Below the pieces are notes generated by a model. It was given only the letters and a program-made list of their open reading frames with translations, was not told where the DNA came from and searched no databases. Position numbers and translations under genes: made by a program. From NCBI GenBank assembly GCA_902542975.1, contig CACBWM010000001.1, forward strand, positions 163,296 to 227,295: 64,000 bases of DNA. The letters are read 5' to 3'. Origin of the DNA: an uncultured Pelagibacteraceae bacterium (GTDB taxonomy: Bacteria; Pseudomonadota; Alphaproteobacteria; Pelagibacterales; Pelagibacteraceae). This document shows positions 34,808 through 42,679 of the stretch, piece by piece. Within the stretch, counting starts at the first letter, position 1. Every line of letters begins with the position of its first letter.

Positions 34808-35335
34808 ATGGCAAGAGTTACCGTTGAAGACTGTATAGATAAAGTAGATAGCCCTTATGAATTAGTTTTGGTTGCTAAAGAAAGAGCTACTCAACTTAAT
34901 TCAGGAATTGAACCTACATTAGATAGAGATAACGATAAGCACACAGTTATTGCTTTAAGAGAAATAGCCGAAGAGACAATTAAAGTTCCAGATTTAACAG
35001 AGGCTGCAGTTTACAAACTTAGAAAACATGTAGAACAAATTGATGATACTGCTGAAGAAGATGAAGATGTTGGTGATGATTTTGAAAATCTGTACAAAGG
35101 TGAGATTTCAAAAAGTGGTGTACCAATTCTTCCTTCAAAAAGAGCTAGAAAAATCCCTGAAAAAATTCAAGTTTCAAAAGAAGATCTTGCTGAACTATCA
35201 CCGTCAGCACAGCCTGATGTTAATGTAGAAGCTCCAAGTGAAGCTGAAGAAAGTGATGACGTTTCATTAGATCAAGTTTCTGAAGCAGAAGAGCAAGTTG
35301 CAGATAACGCGAGCGACGAAGAAAATAATTCTTAA
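34808..35335 (+). CDS. rpoZ: RNA polymerase omega subunit
   Basis: Residues 1-60 match Rpo[31 protein letters not shown] and [12 protein letters not shown]. The omega subunit helps assemble the polymerase around beta-prime and forms part of a ppGpp site in proteobacteria. At 175 residues this protein is longer than most omega subunits. The extra C-terminal 90 residues are acidic and low-complexity (DEDVGDD, EAEESDD, DEENNS) with a short basic linker ([10 protein letters not shown]). The tail is probably disordered. It ends at the base before the convergent CoA-transferase stop. Confidence 0.9.
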   Translation: MARVTVEDCIDKVDSPYELVLVAKERATQLNSGIEPTLDRDNDKHTVIALREIAEETIKVPDLTEAAVYKLRKHVEQIDDTAEEDEDVGDDFENLYKGEISKSGVPILPSKRARKIPEKIQVSKEDLAELSPSAQPDVNVEAPSEAEESDDVSLDQVSEAEEQVADNASDEENNS

Positions 35336-36478
35336 TTAGGAAAACTCTTTTAATATTTGTTCCCTGTGTTCATCTAGATCAGGAATATCCCCTCTAGTAC
35401 TTTTATCTTCGTATGAGGACATTTTTATTGGATTACCTGCTAATCTAAAATCACCAACTACTTTATGATAAGCTTTAACAATCATGTTTCTTGCTTCGAC
35501 TTGAGGATTTTCTACCGCTTCTTTAATATTAAATATTGGTCCACATGGTATTTTTAATTTTTCCATCTCACTTATCCATTCAGAAGTATTTTTTGAAGAA
35601 AGTTTATCTTCAAAAATTGATTTTAGTTCATTCATATTTTCACATCTTAGTGAATTGGTATTAAATCTTTTATCACTGACCATTTCAGGTATTCCTAATA
35701 CTTCACAAAGTTTTTCATATAATTTATCGTTACCTGCAGCAATGATTATATAACTATCTTTTGTTTTAAATGCCTCAAAAGGAGCAATTGAAGGATGTCT
35801 AGATCCCATTGGTTTAGGAATTTCATTTTTGGATAAATATCTTGCAATTGCATTCTCTAAAATCGCAATTTGGCAGTCTAACATTGAAACATCTATAAAC
35901 ATTCCCTTGCCTGTTTTTTGTCTATCATACAAAGCTGCATTAATTCCGATTGCAGTAAAAAGGCCTGCTGTAATATCACCAATTGAAGTTCCAACCCTCG
36001 TTGGTTCACTATTTGGATGACCTGTAACACTCATCAGTCCACCCATTCCCTGAACAACCATGTCATAAGCGGGTAATTCTTTTAAAGGTCCGGTTTGACC
36101 AAAACCAGATGCAGATGCATATATTAATTTTGGATATTTTTTGCTTACATCTTTCCAACCATATCCCCATTTTTCTAAAGTACCTGGTTTAAAATTTTCT
36201 ACTAAAATATCTGCTTTTGCTAAAATTTTATCAAAGATTTTTTTGTCATCCTCATTTTTTAAATTAAGCGCAATACTTTCTTTTCCTCTATTTAGTGACA
36301 TAAAATATGCCGAATAGTCTTTTACAAAAGGTCCAAACTTTCTTGAATCGTCACCAATTTCTGGTGCTTCTACTTTAATTACACGTGCACCGAGATCAGA
36401 TAAAATCATTGTACAATATGGACCTACTAAAACCCTAGTAAGATCAACAACTAATAAATTTTTTAAAGGCCCATCCAT
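35336..36478 (-). CDS. CoA-transferase family III (CaiB/BaiF)
   Basis: The 380-residue protein has the family III pattern: LLVVDLTRVLVGPYCTMILSDLGA at the N-terminus, KVEAPEIGDDSRKFGP, and GTSIGDITAGLFTAIG carrying the catalytic aspartate (Asp168). These enzymes move CoA from one acyl-CoA to another carboxylic acid. It is divergent from a TRAP transporter operon that ends with malonyl-CoA decarboxylase. An attractive inference is that it activates the imported acid, possibly malonate, in place of a CoA ligase. Confidence 0.85.
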   Translation of the reverse strand: MDGPLKNLLVVDLTRVLVGPYCTMILSDLGARVIKVEAPEIGDDSRKFGPFVKDYSAYFMSLNRGKESIALNLKNEDDKKIFDKILAKADILVENFKPGTLEKWGYGWKDVSKKYPKLIYASASGFGQTGPLKELPAYDMVVQGMGGLMSVTGHPNSEPTRVGTSIGDITAGLFTAIGINAALYDRQKTGKGMFIDVSMLDCQIAILENAIARYLSKNEIPKPMGSRHPSIAPFEAFKTKDSYIIIAAGNDKLYEKLCEVLGIPEMVSDKRFNTNSLRCENMNELKSIFEDKLSSKNTSEWISEMEKLKIPCGPIFNIKEAVENPQVEARNMIVKAYHKVVGDFRLAGNPIKMSSYEDKSTRGDIPDLDEHREQILKEFS

Positions 36479-36560
36479 AATAAGTATGTCATTTCCTTAT
36501 ATTGACTCTTCTGCTCAAGTTCAATTTAATATCACCATTATAAATAAAAAGGGGAAAACT

Positions 36561-37571
36561 ATGTTAAGAAAAATAACATTATATTTGTCTTCAATAATTA
36601 TAGCTTTTTCAATAGTAGGATCTGCATATGCAGTTACATTAAAAGCAAGTCACCAATGGCCAGGAACACCAAGAGCTGATGGCTCTTTTGACCCACGTCA
36701 TGAAATGGTACAAATTATTGCTGATGAAGTTAAAAAAGCAAACGTTGATTTAGAAATTAGAATTTATCCAGCTAAGTCACTTTATAAGCCAAAAGAACAG
36801 TGGAAACCTATGACTACAGGTCAATTAGATATTTCTGCTTTCCCATTAGCTTATGCATCAAAATTCCATCCAGAATTTGATGCTACATTGATGCCAGGAA
36901 CTGTAAAAAATCATGAGCATGCATTGAGATTTAATAAAGGTCCAATGATGACAGAGATTAAAAAAATAATCAGTGATGCTGGTGTTGTAGTACTATCTGA
37001 TGCATGGTTAGGTGGTGGTTTCGCATCAAAAACTAAATGTATCAAGAATCCAAGTGATGCTAAAGGACAAGTCATGAGAGCTGCAGGAAAAGCTTTCAAC
37101 CAAATGTTAGAGGCTGCTGGTGCAGGTATTCAAAGTATGCCATCATCTGAAATTTATACTGGATTACAAACTGGTGTATTAACAGGTGCAAATACTAGTT
37201 CAGGAAGTTTTGTAAGTTACAAAATTTACGAACAAGTAAAATGTGCAACTCCTCCAGGAAAATTTGGTTTATGGTTTATGTATGAGCCAATTTTAATGTC
37301 TAAGAAAAGCTACAATGCTTTAAATTCTAGCCAACAAGTGGCTTTGATGAAAGCAGGAAAAGTTGCTGAAAAATATATGACAGCTCAAGTAGAAAACTTA
37401 GATAAAAAGTTTGAGGAAGCATACAAAGCTGCAGGTGTTAAATTAGTGTATATGGATGCTGATGATCATGCTGCATGGGTTGATATTGCAATAAAATCAT
37501 CTCACAAAGCATTTGCTGAAAAAGTTCCAGGTGGCGATAAGCTAATGGAAATGGCTTTAGCAGTTAAATAA
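36561..37571 (+). CDS. TRAP transporter substrate-binding protein (DctP type)
   Basis: Periplasmic binding protein of a TRAP importer. The track ORF starts at 36486, but the ATG at 36561 follows AAGGGGAA at a good distance and opens the signal peptide (LYLSSIIIAFSIVGSAYA), giving 336 residues. The mature part has LKASHQWPGTP, FPLAYASKFHPEFD and GQVMRAAGKAFNQML, typical of DctP proteins with an arginine that binds the ligand carboxylate. A hairpin terminator follows. Ligand is unknown; malonate is suggested by the downstream decarboxylase. Confidence 0.87.
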   Translation: MLRKITLYLSSIIIAFSIVGSAYAVTLKASHQWPGTPRADGSFDPRHEMVQIIADEVKKANVDLEIRIYPAKSLYKPKEQWKPMTTGQLDISAFPLAYASKFHPEFDATLMPGTVKNHEHALRFNKGPMMTEIKKIISDAGVVVLSDAWLGGGFASKTKCIKNPSDAKGQVMRAAGKAFNQMLEAAGAGIQSMPSSEIYTGLQTGVLTGANTSSGSFVSYKIYEQVKCATPPGKFGLWFMYEPILMSKKSYNALNSSQQVALMKAGKVAEKYMTAQVENLDKKFEEAYKAAGVKLVYMDADDHAAWVDIAIKSSHKAFAEKVPGGDKLMEMALAVK

Positions 37572-37585
37572 AATAATATATAAAG

Positions 37586-37621
37586 AACCCCTATTTATTC
37601 AGTATAAGTAGGGGTTTTTTT
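37586..37621 (+). terminator. Intrinsic terminator between dctP and dctQ
   Basis: AACCCCTA (37586-37593) pairs with TAGGGGTT (37609-37616), weaker pairs extend into the loop, and the T-tract runs to 37621. The dctQ ATG is at 37622, directly after the last T, so no separate ribosome binding site exists outside the structure. Partial read-through would set a high binding-protein to permease ratio. Confidence 0.88.
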
Positions 37622-38116
37622 ATGAAAGAAAAATACTTAAAATTCTGTGATTACGTCGCAAGAGCTTGTGGTGCTTTTGCTGTTCTAGCTTTACTTTTAT
37701 CAATTCTTGTAATTGTAGAATTAGTTTTCGAGAGATACTTTTTTCAAAGAGCAATAACTTGGCAAACAGAGCTTGTCACAATGCTTCTAGTTGCTTCAAC
37801 ATTTATAGGTAGTGCATATGTTTTAAGTGAAAAAGCTCATGTCAGCATGGAGTGGATTTACGATTTTTTATCAAAAAAAAATATTTTAAGACTTAAAATT
37901 TTTACCTCATTAGTCAGTTTATTATTCTTTTTAATTTTATTTTATTTTGGTTTTTTAATGGTTGAGGAAGCGTTTACTAAAAATTATTCGACAGGAACTG
38001 TTTGGGATCCTCCTTTGTGGGTACCATATTCTTCAATGATGATAGGTGCTGCATTAATGATTTTACAATATATAGCAGAGATTATTAAGCTTACAGACGA
38101 AAGGGATGCTAGCTAA
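37622..38116 (+). CDS. TRAP transporter small permease (DctQ type)
   Basis: The 164-residue protein with four membrane segments is the small TRAP subunit: LVIVELVFERYFFQRAITWQTELV, with the conserved W near the second helix, and the DPPLWVPYSSMMIGAALM end. It bridges the binding protein and the large permease. Its ATG directly abuts the upstream terminator T-tract. Its stop shares one base with dctM. Confidence 0.88.
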   Translation: MKEKYLKFCDYVARACGAFAVLALLLSILVIVELVFERYFFQRAITWQTELVTMLLVASTFIGSAYVLSEKAHVSMEWIYDFLSKKNILRLKIFTSLVSLLFFLILFYFGFLMVEEAFTKNYSTGTVWDPPLWVPYSSMMIGAALMILQYIAEIIKLTDERDAS

Positions 38117-39447
38117 TGGATCCATTAATAATTGCAATAATCGTTGCTGTTTTTACTTTAATAGTTTTATTTTCGGGAATACCAATTGCTTTTGGTTTAA
38201 GTTTTGTATCAATTGCTCTTTTAGTTGCTTTCGAAGGTTTTCAAATGTTAGATGTTTTTGCTGAAACTTTCTATGCAGGTTTAAATTCGTTTGTTCTGCT
38301 TTCAATACCAATGTTTATATTAATGGGAATGGCAGTTGCTAATTCTCCAGCTGGAAAAGATTTATATACAGGATTGGACAGATGGTTATGGAGGGTGCCT
38401 GGAGGTTTGGTTATTTCTAATATAGGAGCTTGCTCAATCTTTGCTGCACTAAGTGGATCAAGTCCCGCAACCTGTGCTGCAATCGGCACAATGGGAATTC
38501 CTGAAATGAGAAAAAGAGGATACTCAGATCAAATTGCAACAGGAACCATAGCAGCTGGCGGAACTTTAGGAGTACTAATTCCTCCAAGTATTGTTTTAAT
38601 TGTTTATGGAATTGCAACTGGAACATCTATTGGAAGATTATTTTTAAGCGGGTTGATACCTGGATTTATGCTTGCAGGTATGTTCGCTATCTGGGCACTG
38701 ATACACAGTTACTTTATTGATAAAGATTCAGCTAAAGCTCTAAAGAATAGAACTCCACCAACCTTTAAAGAAAAAATTGAAGTTTTACCAAGGATACTTC
38801 CTTTCTTAGCAATAATTGCTGGTGTCTTATATGTTTTATATGGTGGTGTTGCTACCCCATCAGAGGCTTCAGGAGTTGGAGCCTTTTTAGTTTTTGTTTT
38901 GATTGCAGTTGTCTACAAAATTTACCAACCAAAAAAAATATGGAATATTGTTAAAGTTTCAATGAAAGAAAGTGTGATGATAATGTTTATTATTGCAGCG
39001 TCTTATCTTTTTGCATTTACATTATCTCAACTTTACGTAACTCAATCATTAGCTCAAAGCATGGTTGAAATGAGCTCTAATAAATGGGTAGTATTTATTT
39101 TAATAAATATTTTTTTATTAATTGCAGGTTTCTTTTTACCACCAGTTGCAGTTATTGTTATGACTTCCGCAATATTATTGCCAGTTATAACTCAACTGGG
39201 ATTTGATCCTTATTGGTTTGCAATTGTATTTACAATTAATATGGAAATTGGTCTTATTACTCCACCCGTTGGATTAAACCTATATATAATTAAAGGTATA
39301 ACACCAGATGTTAGTTTGTCAGAAATTTTAAAGGGATCTATACCATTTATGATAATTATGGCTTTAGCCATACTTATTTTATGCATTTTTCCCGAGATTG
39401 TAACTTGGTTACCTGACAAAATAATGGGTAAAAGTTTAGGTTTTTAA
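38116..39447 (+). CDS. TRAP transporter large permease (DctM type)
   Basis: The 443-residue protein has 12 or more membrane segments. DctM motifs are present: LLSIPMFILMGMAVANSPAGKD, SGSSPATCAAIGTMGIPEM, GTLGVLIPPSIVLIVYG and NMEIGLITPPVGLNLYI. It drives sodium-coupled uptake of an organic acid. The start overlaps the dctQ stop by one base. The malonyl-CoA decarboxylase gene follows after 15 bases, in the same direction. Confidence 0.92.
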   Translation: MDPLIIAIIVAVFTLIVLFSGIPIAFGLSFVSIALLVAFEGFQMLDVFAETFYAGLNSFVLLSIPMFILMGMAVANSPAGKDLYTGLDRWLWRVPGGLVISNIGACSIFAALSGSSPATCAAIGTMGIPEMRKRGYSDQIATGTIAAGGTLGVLIPPSIVLIVYGIATGTSIGRLFLSGLIPGFMLAGMFAIWALIHSYFIDKDSAKALKNRTPPTFKEKIEVLPRILPFLAIIAGVLYVLYGGVATPSEASGVGAFLVFVLIAVVYKIYQPKKIWNIVKVSMKESVMIMFIIAASYLFAFTLSQLYVTQSLAQSMVEMSSNKWVVFILINIFLLIAGFFLPPVAVIVMTSAILLPVITQLGFDPYWFAIVFTINMEIGLITPPVGLNLYIIKGITPDVSLSEILKGSIPFMIIMALAILILCIFPEIVTWLPDKIMGKSLGF

Positions 39448-39462
39448 TATATAAAAAACACC

Positions 39463-40770
39463 ATGTTAAATATAAAAAGAATATTTGAGACGATTGCTGA
39501 TGCTGGTCAAAAAATTTTAGAGAAAAAATCATTAAAAAAATTCTCTAAAAAAAGAGATTTGATTGAGTTATGTGATGACCTGTTATCATCTAAAGGAGCT
39601 GCTTTCGGTATCACTCTAGCAAGAGATATTCTTTTTAGATATCATAACTTATCTCATGAAGATAAATTAAAATTCTTACTTCAAGTAAATGAAAAATATA
39701 AACCTGATACAGCAAATATTGATAATGCAATTAAAGACTATACAGAAAATAAAAATAGTAGATCAATTTTAAATTTATCAAGAATTACATCAGGAACTAG
39801 AAAAGAATTGTTTGTTAGATTAAACATGGCTCCGAATGGAACCGCAGAGATTGTTTCTTTGAGAGAAGATTTACAATTGTTTTTAATAAAAAATCCTGAA
39901 TTAAAGGAATTAGATTATGATTTGATTGATATTTTTAAAAATTGGTTCAACCCTGGATTTTTAAAATTAAGAAAAATAACTTGGGACACAAAAGCTGCAA
40001 TATTAGAAAAATTATTAAAATATGAAAAAGTTCATTCAATGAAAGATATGAATGAGTTGAAAATTAGATTAGGAGAAAACAGAAGATTTTTTGCTTATTT
40101 TCATCCAGCATTAGAAGATGAGCCAATAATTTTTGTTGAGATTGCATTAACTAAAGGTTTAGCTAAATCTATTCAAGAATTGACAAGACCTAATGATGGT
40201 AAAAAGGAAGATTATGATACAGCTACTTTTTATTCAATTAGCAACTGTCAAGAAGGGCTTTCAAGAGTTACATTGGGTAATTTTTTAATCAAAAGAGTTG
40301 TATACGAATTGCAAGAAGAACTACCAGATGTAAAAAATTTTGGAACCCTATCACCAATGCAAGGTTTTGCTGATTGGGTAAAATCATCAGAAAATGACAA
40401 AATAAGTGAAATAGTTCAAAAAGATAATTTTGTAAAAGTTGAGTTTTTAAAATCATTAGATCTTAAAATCGGAGATAGAAAATTTATAGATAATAAAGAT
40501 TTACTAACAAAACTTGCTTTAAATTACTTAGCTGTACAAAAAAATGATTTAGGTTTTCCCATTAATGATGTTTGTAGGTTCCATTTAAAAAATGGAGCTG
40601 AAATTGATGATATAGTAGTTAATGCTAATGTTTCTGATGTAGGTTTTAAAAGGTCATTTGGAATTATGGTTAATTACAAATATGAACTCGGGAAAATTGA
40701 GCAAAATCATCAAGAGTATGTAAACGAAAAGAAAATTAATATATCAAGCAAACTTAAAAAATATGTCTAG
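39463..40770 (+). CDS. Malonyl-CoA decarboxylase
   Basis: Converts malonyl-CoA to acetyl-CoA and CO2. The 435-residue protein matches the MCD family: MAPNGTAEIVSLREDL in the helical N-terminal part, YFHPALEDEPIIFVEIALTKGL, then in the GNAT-like catalytic half FYSISNCQEGLSRVTLGNFLIKR, TLSPMQGFADW (catalytic serine) and CRFHLKNGA (catalytic histidine). It follows a TRAP transporter and overlaps dusA by 8 bases. Together with the divergent CoA-transferase it would turn imported malonate into acetyl-CoA, or control malonyl-CoA levels. Confidence 0.88.
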   Translation: MLNIKRIFETIADAGQKILEKKSLKKFSKKRDLIELCDDLLSSKGAAFGITLARDILFRYHNLSHEDKLKFLLQVNEKYKPDTANIDNAIKDYTENKNSRSILNLSRITSGTRKELFVRLNMAPNGTAEIVSLREDLQLFLIKNPELKELDYDLIDIFKNWFNPGFLKLRKITWDTKAAILEKLLKYEKVHSMKDMNELKIRLGENRRFFAYFHPALEDEPIIFVEIALTKGLAKSIQELTRPNDGKKEDYDTATFYSISNCQEGLSRVTLGNFLIKRVVYELQEELPDVKNFGTLSPMQGFADWVKSSENDKISEIVQKDNFVKVEFLKSLDLKIGDRKFIDNKDLLTKLALNYLAVQKNDLGFPINDVCRFHLKNGAEIDDIVVNANVSDVGFKRSFGIMVNYKYELGKIEQNHQEYVNEKKINISSKLKKYV

Positions 40771-41764
40771 ATTAAATAGAACTGTCTCTGTTGCTCCAAT
40801 GATGGACTGCACAGACAAACATGAAAGATTTTTCTTAAGACTAATTAGTAAAAACGTTCTTCTCTATACTGAAATGATTGTCTCAGAAGCTATTGATAGA
40901 GGAGATAAAAAGAAACTATTAGAATTTGATATGAGAGAAAAACCTGTTGCTCTGCAACTTGGTGGTTCTTCTCCAAAACTATTAGGAAATGCAGCATATT
41001 TAGGTGAAGAATTTGGTTATGATGAAATAAATTTAAATTTAGGTTGTCCAAGTAAAAAAGTTCAGAAAAATAGATTTGGGGCTTGTTTAATTCAAGAACC
41101 TAATCTTGTTGCTGATTGTCTAAGTGAAATGATTTCAAAAACAATACTTCCTGTAACAGTTAAAACTAGAATTGGATATGACAATGTTGATCAATACGAA
41201 GATTTATATAATTTTGTGAATATTTTAAAAGAAACAGGTGTTAAAACTTTTATAATCCATGCCAGAAAAGCAATGTTAGGAAAATTTACACCTAAACAAA
41301 ATTTAAATATTCCCCCTTTGAAATATGAATACGTAAATAAATTAAAGAAAGATTTTCAAAATTTAGAAATAATAATAAATGGTGGCATAACTTCCACTGA
41401 TCAAATTAAAGAACATTTAGATAATGTAGACGGTGTTATGATTGGAAGATCTATTTATCATTCCCCTTACATGTTAGCAGATATTGAGAATCAAATTTTT
41501 AATAATAGTGAAGTTTTGACAAGACAAGAAGTTGTTGAGAAACTAATTGAGTATGTAAAAGAAGAAATTAAAAAGGGAACAAGATTAAATCAAATCATGA
41601 GACATACTCTTGGTTTATTTCATGGACAAACCGGTTCAAGTTTTTGGAAAAGATATTTAAGTGAAAATATGTGTGTAAGAGATGCCGATGTTAAGAAAAT
41701 TGATCACATAATGGATAAAGTAAAATTTAATCCACAAAGTATATCGGCAGGTCAAATTGAATAA
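40763..41764 (+). CDS. dusA: tRNA-dihydrouridine synthase A
   Basis: Reduces uridines 20/20a in the tRNA D-loop using FMN. The 333-residue protein has SVAPMMDCTDKHERFF at the start, LQLGGSSPKLL, NLNLGCPSKKVQKNRFGACLI (catalytic cysteine in GAC) and VKTRIGYDNVDQYEDL. These are hallmarks of DusA rather than DusB/C. It overlaps the malonyl-CoA decarboxylase end by 8 bases and the next permease gene by 8 bases if the TTG start is used. Confidence 0.92.
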   Translation: MSRLNRTVSVAPMMDCTDKHERFFLRLISKNVLLYTEMIVSEAIDRGDKKKLLEFDMREKPVALQLGGSSPKLLGNAAYLGEEFGYDEINLNLGCPSKKVQKNRFGACLIQEPNLVADCLSEMISKTILPVTVKTRIGYDNVDQYEDLYNFVNILKETGVKTFIIHARKAMLGKFTPKQNLNIPPLKYEYVNKLKKDFQNLEIIINGGITSTDQIKEHLDNVDGVMIGRSIYHSPYMLADIENQIFNNSEVLTRQEVVEKLIEYVKEEIKKGTRLNQIMRHTLGLFHGQTGSSFWKRYLSENMCVRDADVKKIDHIMDKVKFNPQSISAGQIE

Positions 41765-42197
41765 TACTCTTTTAGAGATTAATAATATTTATTTTATTTT
41801 TTTAATGATGGCAGCTGCTGTCCCAGTTGGTTTTTTTGCAGGATTTTTTGGAATTGGTGGAGGATTAATTTCAGTTCCATTTTTATTTTTTGTATTTGAA
41901 GCATTTAATGTAGATAAAGATTATTTAATGCATTTATCTGTAGGGACAGCTTTCTCAATAACAATTTTAACAGCAACAGCTTCAGTATTAACTCATAGAA
42001 AATATAATGCAGTTGATTTTAATATAATTAAAAATTATGGGACATTTGTAATTATTGGTGTTTTCTCTGGAACATTAATGGCAGCATTGATGAATACTAA
42101 AACATTATTATTCTTTTTTTCTGCTGTTGTTTTCTTTTTTGGAGCCTACTTGTTATTACAAAGTGAAAAGAAAAAAAAAATTAAGAAAAAAATTTAA
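41757..42197 (+). CDS. TauE/SafE-family permease, N-terminal half (frame-split)
   Basis: The first half of a sulfite exporter/sulfoacetate-type TauE/SafE permease. VGFFAGFFGIGGGLISVPFL is the family signature in the first repeat. The frame ends at 42197 after a lysine-rich stretch; the second half lies in the next frame. A run of ten A residues (42171-42180) causes the break, and nine A residues would give one protein of about 278 residues. The track start is TTG at 41757, but tandem ATGs at 41805 just before the first helix are an alternative. A full TauE/SafE protein has two such repeats. Confidence 0.75.
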   Translation: MNNTLLEINNIYFIFLMMAAAVPVGFFAGFFGIGGGLISVPFLFFVFEAFNVDKDYLMHLSVGTAFSITILTATASVLTHRKYNAVDFNIIKNYGTFVIIGVFSGTLMAALMNTKTLLFFFSAVVFFFGAYLLLQSEKKKKIKKKI

Positions 42198-42591
42198 TAT
42201 TTTCCCAAGAATAATATTTGGATTTTTGTCAGGATTAATATCTGCTCCTATGGGGATAACAGGAGCTATGATGAATGTTCCTATATTAAGATATTTTGGT
42301 TATCCAATTAACTTAGCAATAGGAAGTTCAGCAGCGATTGGATTTATAATAGCTTTATTTGGATCAATTGGATTTTTTACATCTGGCATGATGTTAAAAG
42401 CAGATATCCCATTAAGCATAGGGTTTATTAATATACCTGCATTTATAATATTTGTTCCTATAACAACATTCATGGCAAGGATTGGAGCAAAAACAGTTCA
42501 AGATCTAGATAGAGTTAAAACACAAAGATTATTTGGTGTTTTTCTTTATGTTATCGGTACTTTATTTTTATATAGATTTTTAGTGACTTAG
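42127..42591 (+). CDS. TauE/SafE-family permease, C-terminal half (frame-split)
   Basis: The second half of the same permease. The authentic coding part begins at the A-run around 42171 and carries the second repeat signature FLSGLISAPMGITGAMMNVPIL, then four more membrane segments. The ATG at 42127 is in the wrong frame relative to the first half and gives a short unrelated N-terminus (MFSFLEPTCYY), so separate initiation there is unlikely to be the normal form. Both repeats are well conserved, which argues for a recent frameshift, slippage at the A-run or a sequencing error rather than an old pseudogene. Confidence 0.75.
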   Translation: MFSFLEPTCYYKVKRKKKLRKKFNIFPRIIFGFLSGLISAPMGITGAMMNVPILRYFGYPINLAIGSSAAIGFIIALFGSIGFFTSGMMLKADIPLSIGFINIPAFIIFVPITTFMARIGAKTVQDLDRVKTQRLFGVFLYVIGTLFLYRFLVT

Positions 42592-42626
42592 GAGACGAGG
42601 TGGTTTCAGTCTCCCTCCGCCACCTC
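42591..42626. other. GC-rich interleaved inverted repeats (possible pseudoknot or bidirectional terminator)
   Basis: GGAGAC (42591-42596) pairs with GTCTCC (42609-42614) and GAGGTGG (42597-42603) pairs with CCACCTC (42620-42626). The two stems are interleaved, so they form either alternative hairpins or an H-type pseudoknot. By my count 23 of 36 bases are G or C, in otherwise very AT-rich DNA. It lies between the 3' ends of two convergent genes, so a bidirectional termination or mRNA-end role is likely. No T-tract follows on either strand. The rest of the gap to 42679 shows nothing recognisable. Confidence 0.6.
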
Positions 42627-42679
42627 AATTATATATTATTCGATTCTCTAATTTTCTCTTAACTCTTTATAGTTGAATT

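Noticed and set aside
36486-36560. Upstream start of the TRAP binding protein
   Set aside because: It would place a hydrophilic stretch before the signal peptide; the ATG at 36561 has a good ribosome binding site.
42591-42679. tmRNA or tRNA 3' end (GGTTTCAGTCTCC...CCGCCACC looks T-arm/acceptor-like)
   Set aside because: No 5-bp T stem or matching acceptor strand can be drawn and the gap is too short for a tmRNA; kept only as a structured element.
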